Source of the DNA: Fuerstiella sp.
Lineage (GTDB): Bacteria > Planctomycetota > Planctomycetia > Planctomycetales > Planctomycetaceae
Assembly (NCBI GenBank): GCA_029245955.1
Contig: JAQWOH010000005.1
Location: forward strand, 1 to 64,000
Length of the DNA stretch: 64,000 nt
Direction: 5' to 3'
The notes beneath the pieces are model-generated. The model ran no database searches. It worked only from the letters and a program-made list of their open reading frames with translations, and was not told the DNA's origin. Position 1 is the first letter of the stretch, and every line of letters begins with the position of its first letter. Positions 38,676 through 49,077 of the stretch are shown here, one piece after another. Both the position numbers and the translations under genes were made by a program.

Positions 38676-39590
38676 CTACTTCGCAGATCCCCGAACGGTC
38701 AGCCAATTCGAAATTGTCTGAGTCACTATCTGAGCAGCATCCTGCTGGACGAAATGACCGGCATTGGGAAGCGTGACCAGCGTCAGGTCTTTTTCCAGCC
38801 ATTGCCAGGTGTCATTTAACGCTCCAGGCAGCAGAGCCGTGTCTTTCAGACCGTGTATCATCAGAACCGGGCACTTCACCTTTGGCGGATCATCCGCAGG
38901 TAACTGGTACGGTTCTCGCGGATAGTTGGCTTTGTAGTAGTTCAGCATTCCCTTGAACGAAGACCGCTCAAATGCGGCGACATACTCTGCCTTCGCGTGT
39001 TCGTCCTCAACCCAGAACGACAGCCCGGCGGCAGTCAATCCTGATGCGGCCCCGGGCTGTTGAAAATGGCGCGCGTAAGCGGATGCCTTCTGCTGATCCG
39101 GATTGCTGGTCAGTTCTCGCTGCAGACCATACGGATGCGGCAGATTCAGAATGACAAGCCGGTCGGTCATTTCCGGATGAGCCATGGCATACTTCCATGC
39201 GACAGCCCCTCCCCAGTCATGCCCGACAATCACAGCTTTGTCCCGTCCGAAGTGTCGAATGACAGCCTGCACATCACTGACCAGTTTGGGCATCGCATAG
39301 TTTTCCACGCCCTCCGGCTGGTCACTCCTGTTGTAGCCGCGCTGGTCGATGGCAACAACTTTGAATTGTTTTGCCAAAGTCGGCATCTGTGCCCGCCACG
39401 TATACCAGTAATCCGGAAATCCATGGATCATCACCAGCAACGGACCTTCGCCGGCTGTGACGAAATGTATCTTCACGTCACCAGAATTCGCGAATCCGTG
39501 TTCTCCCAGCTCAGCCGCAACTGCAGACACGTGCAATAAAGCCGCATAAACAACTGAGGCAATCACGTTGCGGCAGGCCACTCTGATCAT
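38676..39590 (-). CDS. Exported alpha/beta hydrolase, epoxide-hydrolase/dehalogenase-like
   Basis: The 304-residue protein has a signal peptide (about residues 1-26). The alpha/beta fold shows '[12 protein letters not shown]' (oxyanion HGFP), nucleophile Asp125 in '[11 protein letters not shown]', Asp250 in 'HGLKDTALL' and His279 in 'PNAGHFVQQ'. An Asp nucleophile places it with epoxide hydrolases and haloalkane dehalogenases rather than serine esterases; '[10 protein letters not shown]' favours epoxide hydrolase. Export is uncommon for this family. It is the last gene of a four-gene leftward operon (gap of 55 bp from the PQQ gene). Confidence 0.88.
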   Translation of the reverse strand: MIRVACRNVIASVVYAALLHVSAVAAELGEHGFANSGDVKIHFVTAGEGPLLVMIHGFPDYWYTWRAQMPTLAKQFKVVAIDQRGYNRSDQPEGVENYAMPKLVSDVQAVIRHFGRDKAVIVGHDWGGAVAWKYAMAHPEMTDRLVILNLPHPYGLQRELTSNPDQQKASAYARHFQQPGAASGLTAAGLSFWVEDEHAKAEYVAAFERSSFKGMLNYYKANYPREPYQLPADDPPKVKCPVLMIHGLKDTALLPGALNDTWQWLEKDLTLVTLPNAGHFVQQDAAQIVTQTISNWLTVRGSAK

Positions 39591-39645
39591 TTCGTAGTTC
39601 CTGTAAGTAAGGCTGAGTCATAATTCGAGAACCGGTTGACCAGGT

Positions 39646-41016
39646 TCAGTTAGACGCACTGCTGACACCGACTCCGTTCCGGATGCAGTAAACCCGAGCG
39701 GATGTGCGGATCAAAAGTCGGTCGCCAGCGATTGCCGGTGTTGACATGGCCATGTCGTCTTCAGCAAGCGTGTTCCTGTGCAGAATTTCCAGTTCGTCAG
39801 CTGAATTCATGACGTAGGTAACACCGTCTTCATTCAGACAGAACACCATCCCGCCGTAACCCCATGGCGAAGTCGTGAAGGCCCTGCCCTGCGGAATGCG
39901 CTGCTTTTCAAAAACCGGCTCGCCGCTTGCCGGATTAAAACAGGCGATGAAGCCAAAGTCGTACAACACATACAGGCGATCTTCGTAAATCAAAGTCGAA
40001 GGGTTGTACGGTCCCGCCATCTTCTGACACCATGCGATGGAGTCGTTTGACACCTCGTCTTCTGCCAGCGTGATGTCGCCTTCCGCCCCGGGCTTAATTG
40101 CGTAGATCGGGCGGCTCTTTCGATCCCCGACATATCCGGAACTGACGTACAGAAGTCCGTTGTGCTCAAACGGCATGGCGATGGTGATGCTCGACATCCC
40201 CTTAAAATGCCAGAGCAACTCACCGGAAAGACTGTATGATCGTACCTGTCCGGTGCCCGGTGTTACGATTTCAACCCGGTGAGCATTCTTCCAGATGAAC
40301 GGCGTCGCCCAGTTGCTTTTTTCCGCACGTGCAGTGCGCCATACTTCATCGCCCGTCTCACTGTCGAGAGCCAGCAGGAATGAGTCTTCGTCGTTATCGT
40401 TTACAAGATAAAGACGATTATCGTGCAGCACCGGAGATGACGCCGTGCCCCATCCATTGCGAGTCTTGTGCGGTTCAAGACGTTTTTCCCAGAGAAGTTC
40501 ACCTTCAAAATCGAAGCAAAAGACGCCAACGTTTCCGAAGTAGGCATAGACACGCTCGCCATCCGTAGTTGGCGTTTCTGACGCATAGCTGCTCTTCAGG
40601 TGAATTGCAGTCTGAGGCTTGCCTTCGTGGACCTGTCGCTGCCAGAGTACTTCCCCCGACATCAGGTCCAGGCAGAATACAACCCACTGATGAACACTAC
40701 CCGGCAAATCAGGTCGGTCGCCGCCGAAATAGAGCCCCTTCTTCGGCTCTTCGGACGTTCCCGAATTAATCACGGACGTAACGAAGACACGATCGCCCCA
40801 GACAATTGGCGACGACCAGCCGCGCCCGGGCAGATCTGTTTTCCATGCAACGTTTTCCGTCGCTGACCATTTGGCGGGCAGACCTTCGTTGCTTGAAACG
40901 CCGCGAGACGCCGTACCCCGAAACTGTGGCCAATTGTTTTCCACTGCCACCGCGGGGACTGAACAACACGCAACGAACACACAGAGTGTCAGCGCGATCC
41001 GGGTTCCTGGCTTCAT
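39646..41016 (-). CDS. Exported PQQ-like beta-propeller protein
   Basis: The 456-residue product has a signal peptide (MKPGTRIALTLCVFVACCSVPAVA) and then 'NNWPQFRGTASRGVS', the usual start of planctomycete PQQ-propeller proteins. Repeated blades with 'GEVLWQ', 'GDEVWR', 'GELLWHF' and similar turns run to the C-terminus. The fold is that of BamB and PQQ-dependent alcohol dehydrogenases; I see no clear catalytic residues or calcium site, so it is probably a binding or scaffold protein. It follows the DUF1501 gene by 47 bp. Confidence 0.9.
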   Translation of the reverse strand: MKPGTRIALTLCVFVACCSVPAVAVENNWPQFRGTASRGVSSNEGLPAKWSATENVAWKTDLPGRGWSSPIVWGDRVFVTSVINSGTSEEPKKGLYFGGDRPDLPGSVHQWVVFCLDLMSGEVLWQRQVHEGKPQTAIHLKSSYASETPTTDGERVYAYFGNVGVFCFDFEGELLWEKRLEPHKTRNGWGTASSPVLHDNRLYLVNDNDEDSFLLALDSETGDEVWRTARAEKSNWATPFIWKNAHRVEIVTPGTGQVRSYSLSGELLWHFKGMSSITIAMPFEHNGLLYVSSGYVGDRKSRPIYAIKPGAEGDITLAEDEVSNDSIAWCQKMAGPYNPSTLIYEDRLYVLYDFGFIACFNPASGEPVFEKQRIPQGRAFTTSPWGYGGMVFCLNEDGVTYVMNSADELEILHRNTLAEDDMAMSTPAIAGDRLLIRTSARVYCIRNGVGVSSASN

Positions 41017-41063
41017 CCTGAAATCTCCGACAACAAAAAGTCAGACGGGGACTGCCCCCATCG

Positions 41064-42491
41064 TCAGGCGATAATATCCGTCACCACATTACCGTAAACA
41101 TCCGTCAGACGGAAATCCCGACCACCGTAATTATACGTCAACTTCTTGTGATCGAGACCCAGCAGATGCAGCATCGTGGCGTGCCAGTCGTGGATGTGGA
41201 CAGGATTTTCGACTGCCTGGTAACCAAGCTCGTCGGTAGCTCCGTAACCGGTGCCGCCCCTGACTCCTCCGCCCGCCATCCAGATTGTGTATCCCTTATT
41301 GTTGTGGTCGCGACCCGTGCCACTCTGAGCATAGGGCGTGCGACCAAACTCTCCCGCCCACACGACAAGCGTATCCTTGAGCATGTCACGTGATTTCAAA
41401 TCCGCCAGCAGAGCAGCGACGGGCTGATCGGTCGCTTCGCAGGATTCCGGCAATGCTGTCTTCAGCAGGAAATGGTGGTCCCAGCCGATCGGTGCCGTCA
41501 GCTCAATGAAGCGGACACCCGCCTCGGCCATGCGACGAGCCAGCAGACACTGGCGGCCAAACCGATCCGTCGACTGACCGACACCGACACCGTATTGTTT
41601 CAATGTTGCCTCGGTCTCCGGCGACAGATCGAGCAACTGCGGCACCTCGTCCTGCATCCGGAACGCCAGTTCAAACGATTCAATCGCACCTTCAATTTCC
41701 GGGTGGTAAACGTCACGCTTGAGCTTGTGCGCGTTCAGATCTCGAATCAGATCCAGCTGCCGACGCTGCTGTTCCGTGCTTAACAGCGCATTCTCCATGT
41801 TTCGCAGTTGTTCCCCAGGTTCCTTATCGACCCCCAGAAGTTTCGCATAGAACTCAGGAATCTGGTTTGTGCCGATCCTGGTCGCCTGATAGACGGCGGG
41901 AAGAAACGCGCTGCCGTAGTTTCGGGCTCCACCGTTTTCCGATGGTGGATTCATCGTGATGAATCCTGGCAGGTTGCTGTTTTCGGTGCCCAAACCGTAC
42001 AGTGACCATGCTCCCAGTGATGGTCGAGTAAACTGAAAGCTGCCCGTGTGCATTTGAACATACGCCTGCGAATGATTTGGCAGGTCAGTGTGCATACTGT
42101 GAATGAAGCAAAGATCATCGGCATGCTTCGCCAGGTTTGGACAGAGTTCTGAAAACCACAGACCGGACTCCCCGTGCTGTGCAAAGTCAAAAGGCGACTC
42201 CATCAGTCCCTGATTTCCGGCAATAGCGCTTTCCACAGTTTTGCGGCCCTCGTGATCGGCGAGCGCCGGTTTGTGGTCAAACAAATCGACGTGCGACGGC
42301 CCTCCGTTCATGGAAAGAAAGATGACTCGCTTTGCTTTGGCTGGAAAATGAGTCGATTTCGTTGCCAGACTGCTGTCCGACGGCGCGGCATCACGCGCAG
42401 CGGACTGCTGAGCAAGCCCCGCGAAAGCCAGGTACCCAAAACCGGAAGAAGTCGATTTCAGAGCGGCGCGACGTGAAAATCGATTCAACAT
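41064..42491 (-). CDS. DUF1501 family Tat-type exported protein
   Basis: The 475-residue product starts with 'FSRRAALKSTSSGFGYLAFAGLA', a twin-arginine leader, then 'RVIFLSMNGGPSHVDLFDHKP' (family signature), 'TDRFGRQCLLARRMAEAGVRFIEL' and 'VWAGEFGRTPYAQ...RDHNNKGYTIWMAGGG'. DUF1501 has a phosphatase/sulfatase-like core but no proven activity. It follows the PSCyt1/DUF1549 gene by 62 bp, the usual pairing in this phylum, and I infer the two proteins work together in the periplasm. Confidence 0.95.
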   Translation of the reverse strand: MLNRFSRRAALKSTSSGFGYLAFAGLAQQSAARDAAPSDSSLATKSTHFPAKAKRVIFLSMNGGPSHVDLFDHKPALADHEGRKTVESAIAGNQGLMESPFDFAQHGESGLWFSELCPNLAKHADDLCFIHSMHTDLPNHSQAYVQMHTGSFQFTRPSLGAWSLYGLGTENSNLPGFITMNPPSENGGARNYGSAFLPAVYQATRIGTNQIPEFYAKLLGVDKEPGEQLRNMENALLSTEQQRRQLDLIRDLNAHKLKRDVYHPEIEGAIESFELAFRMQDEVPQLLDLSPETEATLKQYGVGVGQSTDRFGRQCLLARRMAEAGVRFIELTAPIGWDHHFLLKTALPESCEATDQPVAALLADLKSRDMLKDTLVVWAGEFGRTPYAQSGTGRDHNNKGYTIWMAGGGVRGGTGYGATDELGYQAVENPVHIHDWHATMLHLLGLDHKKLTYNYGGRDFRLTDVYGNVVTDIIA

Positions 42492-42553
42492 AACGACATC
42501 ACCTGAATACGTTCATGGAAAGACTCACCCGACAGCCATAACAGCGATCCGCT

Positions 42554-45049
42554 CTAATCCAGATTTCGAAATTCGGCTGTGGACAGCATTGCCTGACAGA
42601 AACTCAGCATTGCCAGGTCACCGTCAGTCTTCCCGGCTCCCACGACAAAGCGGTTCTGGCTGAGAAAGCCTGTCGAACGAAGCTGCTCGTCTGCATCAGG
42701 TTCACGGCCGAAACACAATCGAAACGCCCTTTGCACAAGTTCATCATCATCTGACGACTCCTGTTTCAGTCGCGTTGCCAGATTCCGGGCTCGGTCCTGC
42801 ACGAAGGAGCTATTCATCAGATAGAGTGCCTGCATGGGCACATTGGTTGTATCTCGATCACCGGTCACATAGCTTGGTTCAGCAAAATCGAACAGGTTCA
42901 GCACGTCGGGCAATCGATCCCGAATCACCGGCAGATACACTGAGCGGTAGACAGAACCATCCAGATCCTGCGGCAGTTTCCTGTCGAGTCCGACCAGCGA
43001 TATGGGCCGGTCACCAATCATCGTCGCGACCAGTGAACCTGCGGGCCGCGAGACATCCAGTTCGCCTGTGACAGATAACATTGCGTCACGAATCGCTTCC
43101 GCCTCCAGACGTCGCTTCGGCATTCTCCAGAGCAAACGATTGTCCGGGTCCTGCTGAAAGACGTTCGCATCATACGCCGACGCCTGCCGATACGTCCGCG
43201 AGAAAACAAGTGAACGCACCAGCCGCTTTAATGACCAGCCATCACTGACAAATCGGACCGCCAGAAAATCCAGCAGCTCCGGATGGCTGGGAGCAGCTCC
43301 TGTGGTCCCGAAGTTGTCGACTGTCGCGACCAGCCCTGTGCCAAACAGGTGTAACCAGACACGATTCACGAAGACGCGGGCGGTCAGGGGATGCTTTTTA
43401 TCAGTGAGCCAGTGAGCCAGTTCCAGACGGCCACTCTGTTCAGCTGGAATTGGTATCGCTCCTGTGTGCGACAGTGCGTGGGGAAAGGTTCGTGGAACGA
43501 CTTCTCCTTCCCGACCGAGTTCCCCTCGAGCCAGCAGTGGCACGTCAACGATTTCTTTCGCGTCAAGAACTCCCATGGCCAGTGGCAACGCCTGGCCTTC
43601 GTCGTCAAGAGTCTCCAACTTGCCCTCAACCGGCCCCCTGCGCCACAAGTTGGTCAGAATTTCTCGCAGTGTATACCGTTTCTTCGGCTCCTTGCCGGCG
43701 AACACAGCTTTCTGCGATGCTTCGATTTCCCGACGTTCGGTCTCCAGCACAGCGAACTTCGCCTTCAACTCTCTGAATTTCCTCGGCGACAGTGACTTGT
43801 GCAGAATCTTCTGACCGGAAACTCGCGGCAGCACTAAAGGGTTACCGCTTCGGCTGTTGGCAGGCGAGGTGAAGGTGCCGAAGAAGGTTTCAGTGCTGGC
43901 GAATACGCCGGCGAGGCCGTAGTAATCCTCCATCAGAAACGGATCAAACTTATGGTGATGACAGCGAGCACAGGCAATAGAACTGCCCATGACAGCGCGA
44001 GTCAGAGAATCAATCTGCTCATCGACGAGATCTGCTCGGAATTTCTTTTCGTTGTTTTCACCAAGGTTCTTTGTCCCGACAGCCAGAAACCCTGTCGCAG
44101 TCAGCAGGCGAGCTCGTTCTGCGTCGTCATCACTGGGCAGCAGATCACCAGCAATCTGTTCTGTCAGAAACCGATCGAAGGGAATGTCTGTGTTCACGGC
44201 ATCAATCACGTAGTCACGGTACCGCCACGCGTACGGAAAGGAAATATTCGACTCTCCACCACTCGACTCACCGAAACGTGCCACATCCAGCCAGTGACGT
44301 CCCCAGCGTTCACCGAAACGGGACGACTGAAGCAGTTCGTCAACCTCCTTCTCCACAGCAGCATCCATCCCGTCCTTTTGCTGGGCGGTGAGAAACCGGT
44401 CAATAGCCGCAGGTGACGGGGGCAGGCCCACCAAATCGAAATGCAGGCGCCGCAGTAGCGTTAGAGGCTGTGCATCAGGTGATGGCTGCATGCCGTTCTC
44501 CTTCAGCATCGCCATCACGAACCGGTCAACGTCACTGTGTGACCAGTCCGCGTTCTCAACGACAGGTGGCGTCGAAGCGGTCGGTGGCTGATACGCCCAG
44601 TGATCTCGGGCAGCCCCGGGGCGGGAAACCGAGTTCTTCGTGGCCGTACCCGTAACGTATCGCGAATCGGGAGCCCCCGTCTCGATCCACTTTCTGAAGT
44701 TGCCAATCACCAGATCCGACAGCTTTGGCCCCTTCGGAGGCATCTTCAGATCAGGATCCGTGTGCCTCACTGCCGTCAACAGCACGCTGGCTTCCGGACG
44801 GTCCGGCACGACCGCCGGACCCCGATCGCCACCATCGCGAATGAAATCCCGAAAATCAACGCGCAGACCACCTTCCGCTTTCGCGGCCGAGTGGCATTCG
44901 TAGCAATGCCTCACCAGCACCGGCCGAATCTTCGTTTCAAAGAAATCGTATTCGGTGGACCGCCCCTGTGCGTCATCATCCGACTCTTCTGCCATGACAG
45001 ACGTTGCTGCACACAGCACCATCCAAAGGCAGAACAATCGACTATTCAT
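42554..45049 (-). CDS. Planctomycete cytochrome c protein, PSCyt1-DUF1549-DUF1553 type
   Basis: I chose the ATG at 45049 (MNSRLFCLWMVLCAATSVMA, signal peptide) over the 11-residue longer frame. The 831-residue product has the PSCyt1 heme motif C49-Y-E-C-H53 at 'RPVLVRHCYECHSAAKAEGGL', a DUF1549 domain about 165-375 ('LLRRLHFDLVGLPPS', 'RWGRHWLDVARFGES', 'CARCHHHKFDP' with a second CxxCH), and a DUF1553 domain about 530-800 ('NRVWLHLFGTGLVATVDNFG', 'VRSLVFSRTYRQAS'). It is shorter than many relatives (often about 1,000 residues). First gene of the leftward operon; it should reside in the periplasm and carry heme. Confidence 0.95.
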   Translation of the reverse strand: MNSRLFCLWMVLCAATSVMAEESDDDAQGRSTEYDFFETKIRPVLVRHCYECHSAAKAEGGLRVDFRDFIRDGGDRGPAVVPDRPEASVLLTAVRHTDPDLKMPPKGPKLSDLVIGNFRKWIETGAPDSRYVTGTATKNSVSRPGAARDHWAYQPPTASTPPVVENADWSHSDVDRFVMAMLKENGMQPSPDAQPLTLLRRLHFDLVGLPPSPAAIDRFLTAQQKDGMDAAVEKEVDELLQSSRFGERWGRHWLDVARFGESSGGESNISFPYAWRYRDYVIDAVNTDIPFDRFLTEQIAGDLLPSDDDAERARLLTATGFLAVGTKNLGENNEKKFRADLVDEQIDSLTRAVMGSSIACARCHHHKFDPFLMEDYYGLAGVFASTETFFGTFTSPANSRSGNPLVLPRVSGQKILHKSLSPRKFRELKAKFAVLETERREIEASQKAVFAGKEPKKRYTLREILTNLWRRGPVEGKLETLDDEGQALPLAMGVLDAKEIVDVPLLARGELGREGEVVPRTFPHALSHTGAIPIPAEQSGRLELAHWLTDKKHPLTARVFVNRVWLHLFGTGLVATVDNFGTTGAAPSHPELLDFLAVRFVSDGWSLKRLVRSLVFSRTYRQASAYDANVFQQDPDNRLLWRMPKRRLEAEAIRDAMLSVTGELDVSRPAGSLVATMIGDRPISLVGLDRKLPQDLDGSVYRSVYLPVIRDRLPDVLNLFDFAEPSYVTGDRDTTNVPMQALYLMNSSFVQDRARNLATRLKQESSDDDELVQRAFRLCFGREPDADEQLRSTGFLSQNRFVVGAGKTDGDLAMLSFCQAMLSTAEFRNLD

Positions 45050-45119
45050 GGGGCCGGACATCACATCAGAAATGGAGATCAAAAGTCACACACAAATAAT
45101 ACCAAGTCCCCAGGGAAAA

Positions 45120-45136
45120 ATGAGAGCCACTCTCAT
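45120..45136. promoter_or_regulatory. Perfect palindrome in a divergent promoter region, candidate operator
   Basis: ATGAGAG-CCA-CTCTCAT is a perfect 7-bp inverted repeat with a 3-bp spacer. It lies 71 bp upstream of the leftward PSCyt1 start and 204 bp upstream of the rightward DUF1592 start. Its size and symmetry fit a site for a dimeric regulator controlling both operons. No regulator gene is adjacent, so the protein is unknown. Confidence 0.4.
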
Positions 45137-45339
45137 GATTGCTTTCCGGCGGACCTCAGATCGTCACTTTCCACCGGTGTCAATGACGTCCGCTCCTGGA
45201 TAATATACCTCGCGTGTTTTTCTACCTTCTGACCGTCAAACCTGTACAATCGGGTCCCACTGTGAGTGATTGGCAGGCAGTGAGACGGTTTGAGTCGTCA
45301 CAGAACATGTTTTATTCGGTTCGCGAAAGAATTGGTCAC

Positions 45340-47772
45340 ATGAAAGCAGTCGCCCCGTCCGCGGGTCTGCAACACAGACGATTGCCGCATAGGCGTTCAA
45401 CGCCGCGACCTGTATTTTTGTCTGCCATCGTGTTCTGTATCGCCGCCAGCCAGGTGGCGGCCACCTCTGACACGACGACTTTCCGGACCAGACTGCTGCC
45501 GTTCCTTAACGCACACTGCATGGACTGCCACAACAGTACAGAGACTGACGGCGAACTGGATCTTACCGGGCTCAGCACTAACCTGGCCGACACGGAAGTC
45601 ATGCGTCGCTGGGTGCTTATACACGACCGTGTGTCCGCCGGAGAAATGCCGCCTGCGGATCAGCCGCGTCCCTCCACTGCAAAGAAATCCCGGGTACTGG
45701 AGACACTTGCCGCTGCGTTAACAAAGGCAGATCAGGCGCGCAGTGACGTCGTGCTGCGACGTCTTAACCGAAATGAATATGAGAACACCGTACGTGATCT
45801 GTTCGACGTATATGTCGATGTGAAGTCGCACCTGCCACAGGATGCTTCGGTATCCGGGTTCGACAACGTTGGCGAAGGCCTGGCGGTTTCCGCCGAAGCC
45901 GCACAGGCTTACCTGATGGCCGCCGACGCGACGCTCGATGCTGTTTTCGGCCCGACACAGCCGCCAAAGCGAATCGACCATCGAACAAATCTACTTGATC
46001 AAAAGAATCACGACGGCACGCCTCGCCTGACGAATCACATCGGGAAGATGTTTCGGCAGACGGATGACGGACTGGTCATCTTCCAGTCCAGATACTGCCC
46101 CACAAACCTGGTCAACCTGGCCAGGCTGCGTCCCACAGCCGGCACCTATCGAGGTACGATTCGAGCGAGAGCGATTCAGAGTGAAGCCCCGGTCACACTG
46201 CGAATTTATGGTGGCGACACGATTGTCGGCAGACGCGAAAAACACCTGGTGGGTTATTACGACATCCCACCCGGTGAATGGACAACGATTGAATTCACGG
46301 ACAGACTGGTCGAAGACGGCGGGACTTATCAGCCAAAATGTTATGGCACACGGGATACCCGCAAGGACGCCGACACCTATCCGGAACCGGGCATTGAGAT
46401 CGGCGACATCACGATCGAAGGTCCATTGGAAGAGTGGCCGCCCCGCAGCCGCGAAAAGCTGCTGCAGGACGTCAAAATCGACAGGGGCACGCTGGACGAC
46501 GCTGAAGCGGTCCTGCGCCGTATACTGCCGCGGGCATTTCGTCGTGCGACCAACGCTGGAGAAGTAGATCCCTACCTCGACCTCGTCAAATCGGCGATGA
46601 ATGCAGGCCGCCCATTCGACGAGGCCCTGCGACTGGGCCTAAAGGGCCTACTGTGCTCACCCGAGTTTCTGTTCCTTGACGAACCTGGCCGTAAGGTCGT
46701 CAGCCAGCATGCTCTGGCGTCACGGTTGTCCTACTTCCTCTGGTCTTCCATGCCGGATGACGAACTGCTGGCTGCCGCCGATGCCGGCAAACTGAACCAA
46801 CCTGGTATTCTGCGGGAACAGGTTGAACGGCTGCTGAGCGATCCGAAGGCCGAGGCATTCACGACGAACTTTGTGGGACAGTGGCTCGATCTGCGGGACA
46901 TCGACTTCACCGAACCCGACATGAATCTGTATCCGGAATTCGATGAACTGCTCAGACTCTCAATGGTCGAAGAAACAAATCAGTATTTCCGGGAGATACT
47001 GAATCATGATTTCAGCGTCCTGACCTTCATCGATTCGGATTTCACGTTTCTCAACGAACGGCTTGCGAAACACTACGGCGTCCCCGATATCCATGGGCAG
47101 AAGTTTCGGAAGATCACACTGCCACCTGACAGTGTGAGAGGCGGCGTGCTGACTCAGGCCAGCGTGCTGAAGGTCACCGCCAATGGGACAAACACGTCCC
47201 CGGTCCTGCGGGGCGTGTGGGTCATGGAAAATATTCTGGGCCAGTCGACTCCCCCGCCCCCTTCGAATGTCCCGGCGGTCGAACCGGATATTCGCGGCGC
47301 CACAACTCTGCGTGAACAACTCGCCAGACACCGCAACGAGGACTCGTGCGCGGTGTGTCATGACAAGCTCGACCCTGCCGGATTCGCACTGGAAAATTTC
47401 GATGTGATTGGCGGTTGGCGTGATCATTACCGGACACTCGGCGAGGGAGATCACCCTGGAATTTCGCAGCACCCGCTCACCTTTGCCTGGGTCCGCTACC
47501 GCATTGGACGACCAGTGGATGCCACCGGCAAAACAGCCGACGGTCAGTCGTTCGGGGACATTCGACAGTTCAAACAACTGCTACTCAGACAAGAATCAAG
47601 AGTGGTGACCGGTCTGGCTGAGAAACTGACAACGTACGCGCTGGGTCGCCGCATCGGTTTCTCGGACCGGCAGGACATACAGAACATCGTAAGAAACGTC
47701 ACTGATACGGGATACGGCTTCCGTTCGCTGATTCACGAAGTCGTTCAAAGTGAGATATTTCAGAGACCATAA
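45340..47772 (+). CDS. Planctomycete cytochrome c protein, DUF1587/1592/1588/1585 type
   Basis: From the ATG at 45340 (basic N-terminus, then hydrophobic 'VFLSAIVFCIAASQVA') the product is 810 residues. It carries heme motif C60-M-D-C-H64, the DUF1587-type stretch 'VLRRLNRNEYENTVRDLFD', a carbohydrate-binding-like middle part, 'FRRATNAGEVDPYLDLV' (DUF1595), 'HALASRLSYFLWSSMPDDELL' (DUF1592), 'GVLTQASVLKVTANGTNTSPVLRGVWVME' (DUF1588) and 'CAVCHDKLDPAGFALENFD' with a second CxxCH (DUF1588/1585). Function is unknown; it pairs with DUF1552 here and across the phylum. Longer frames back to 45214 have no leader. Confidence 0.94.
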   Translation: MKAVAPSAGLQHRRLPHRRSTPRPVFLSAIVFCIAASQVAATSDTTTFRTRLLPFLNAHCMDCHNSTETDGELDLTGLSTNLADTEVMRRWVLIHDRVSAGEMPPADQPRPSTAKKSRVLETLAAALTKADQARSDVVLRRLNRNEYENTVRDLFDVYVDVKSHLPQDASVSGFDNVGEGLAVSAEAAQAYLMAADATLDAVFGPTQPPKRIDHRTNLLDQKNHDGTPRLTNHIGKMFRQTDDGLVIFQSRYCPTNLVNLARLRPTAGTYRGTIRARAIQSEAPVTLRIYGGDTIVGRREKHLVGYYDIPPGEWTTIEFTDRLVEDGGTYQPKCYGTRDTRKDADTYPEPGIEIGDITIEGPLEEWPPRSREKLLQDVKIDRGTLDDAEAVLRRILPRAFRRATNAGEVDPYLDLVKSAMNAGRPFDEALRLGLKGLLCSPEFLFLDEPGRKVVSQHALASRLSYFLWSSMPDDELLAAADAGKLNQPGILREQVERLLSDPKAEAFTTNFVGQWLDLRDIDFTEPDMNLYPEFDELLRLSMVEETNQYFREILNHDFSVLTFIDSDFTFLNERLAKHYGVPDIHGQKFRKITLPPDSVRGGVLTQASVLKVTANGTNTSPVLRGVWVMENILGQSTPPPPSNVPAVEPDIRGATTLREQLARHRNEDSCAVCHDKLDPAGFALENFDVIGGWRDHYRTLGEGDHPGISQHPLTFAWVRYRIGRPVDATGKTADGQSFGDIRQFKQLLLRQESRVVTGLAEKLTTYALGRRIGFSDRQDIQNIVRNVTDTGYGFRSLIHEVVQSEIFQRP

Positions 47773-47773
47773 T

Positions 47774-49033
47774 ATGACAACACCTTCGCGACGAACGTTT
47801 CTTCGAGCTTCCGGCGTTGCCGTTGGCCTGCCTTTTCTGGACGCCCTGCAGCCGCAGGCAATGGCGGCTGCTGAGTCACCGCGCAGACGCATGGTGGCTG
47901 TCAACGTTGGACTTGGTCTGCACGCACCGAATATCGTGCCCGGTACGCCTGGTCGGGATTACGAACTGCCTCCGTATCTGAAAGCAGTCGAACAGTTTCG
48001 TGATCAGTTCACATTCATCTCCGGCACGTCACACCCGGACGTCGGCGGGGGACATCAGTCAGGAAAGTCGTTCCTGACCGCGGCCAAACACCCCAACAGC
48101 GCTGGCTTCAGGAATTCTATTTCGCTGGACCAGTATGCGGCCGAACGACTCGGCGCGGAAACACGATTCAGCTCACTTGCGCTGACAATCTCGGGACCTG
48201 GACTTTCGTGGTCACGTTCAGGTGTGGAAATCCCTGCCGAAGTCAGGCCGTCCAGAGTCTTTCAGCAGCTGTTTCTGGAAGGCAAGCCCAGTGAAAAGGC
48301 CAGACAAATCCAGCGACTCGAAGATGGCCGGAGTGTGCTGGACGTCGTGCTGGACAAGGCCGCCGTAATGCAGAAACGTCTGGGTGGACGAGATCGCGAC
48401 AAGATCGATCAGTATTTCAACGCTGTTCGAGAAGCCGAGAAGCGGCTGGTCAAAGCCCGGGCCTGGGAGCAGCGGCCGCGGCCTAAAGTTGGTGTCGATC
48501 CGCCACGCGACGAACCGGACCGGAAAAAAATGATCGAACGTATCGGACTGATGTACGACATGATGCACCTGGCGCTCGAAACCGATTCCACGCGTTTCAT
48601 TACATTCTATGACACTGGCATGAACGCGGTCCCCACCATTCAGGGTGTCGACACGGATTACCACATGCTTTCACATCACGCCAAAGATCCGACCAAGATC
48701 GCTCAATTGACGGTTGTCGAAACGGAAGTCATGAACGCTCTGGCACGCTTTCTTGGAAAGCTTGCCACTTCACACGAGGAAGGTTCCTCACTTCTGGACA
48801 ACACGATGGTGCTGTTCGGCTCAAATCTTGGTAATGCCAGCAGTCATGACACGAAGAACATGCCCATTATGCTGGCCGGAGGCGGCTTCCGACACGGTCA
48901 GCATCTGGCATTCGATCGAACGAACAATTATCCACTGCCCAGGTTGTATGTCTCGATGCTCCAGCGACTCGGTCTGGAAACCGACACGTTCGCTTCATCA
49001 ACGGGGACAATGGCCGGCCTGGAAACAATTTAA
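47774..49033 (+). CDS. DUF1552 family Tat-type exported protein
   Basis: The ATG at 47774 begins one base after the previous stop codon, so the two genes are probably translationally coupled. 'TTPSRRTFLRASGVAVGLPFLDAL' is a textbook twin-arginine leader (S-R-R-x-F-L). The remaining 419-residue protein has DUF1552 features: 'HAPNIVPGTPGRDYELPPYL', 'FISGTSHPDVGGGHQSGKSFL', 'SLDQYAAERLG' and 'LDNTMVLFGSNLGNASSHD'. The family is related to DUF1501 and its activity is unknown. I infer it works with the upstream cytochrome c protein. Confidence 0.95.
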   Translation: MTTPSRRTFLRASGVAVGLPFLDALQPQAMAAAESPRRRMVAVNVGLGLHAPNIVPGTPGRDYELPPYLKAVEQFRDQFTFISGTSHPDVGGGHQSGKSFLTAAKHPNSAGFRNSISLDQYAAERLGAETRFSSLALTISGPGLSWSRSGVEIPAEVRPSRVFQQLFLEGKPSEKARQIQRLEDGRSVLDVVLDKAAVMQKRLGGRDRDKIDQYFNAVREAEKRLVKARAWEQRPRPKVGVDPPRDEPDRKKMIERIGLMYDMMHLALETDSTRFITFYDTGMNAVPTIQGVDTDYHMLSHHAKDPTKIAQLTVVETEVMNALARFLGKLATSHEEGSSLLDNTMVLFGSNLGNASSHDTKNMPIMLAGGGFRHGQHLAFDRTNNYPLPRLYVSMLQRLGLETDTFASSTGTMAGLETI

Positions 49034-49077
49034 TGTTCCTTAGTATGAAGACTCAAGACCACAAGGCGATTGGCTGA

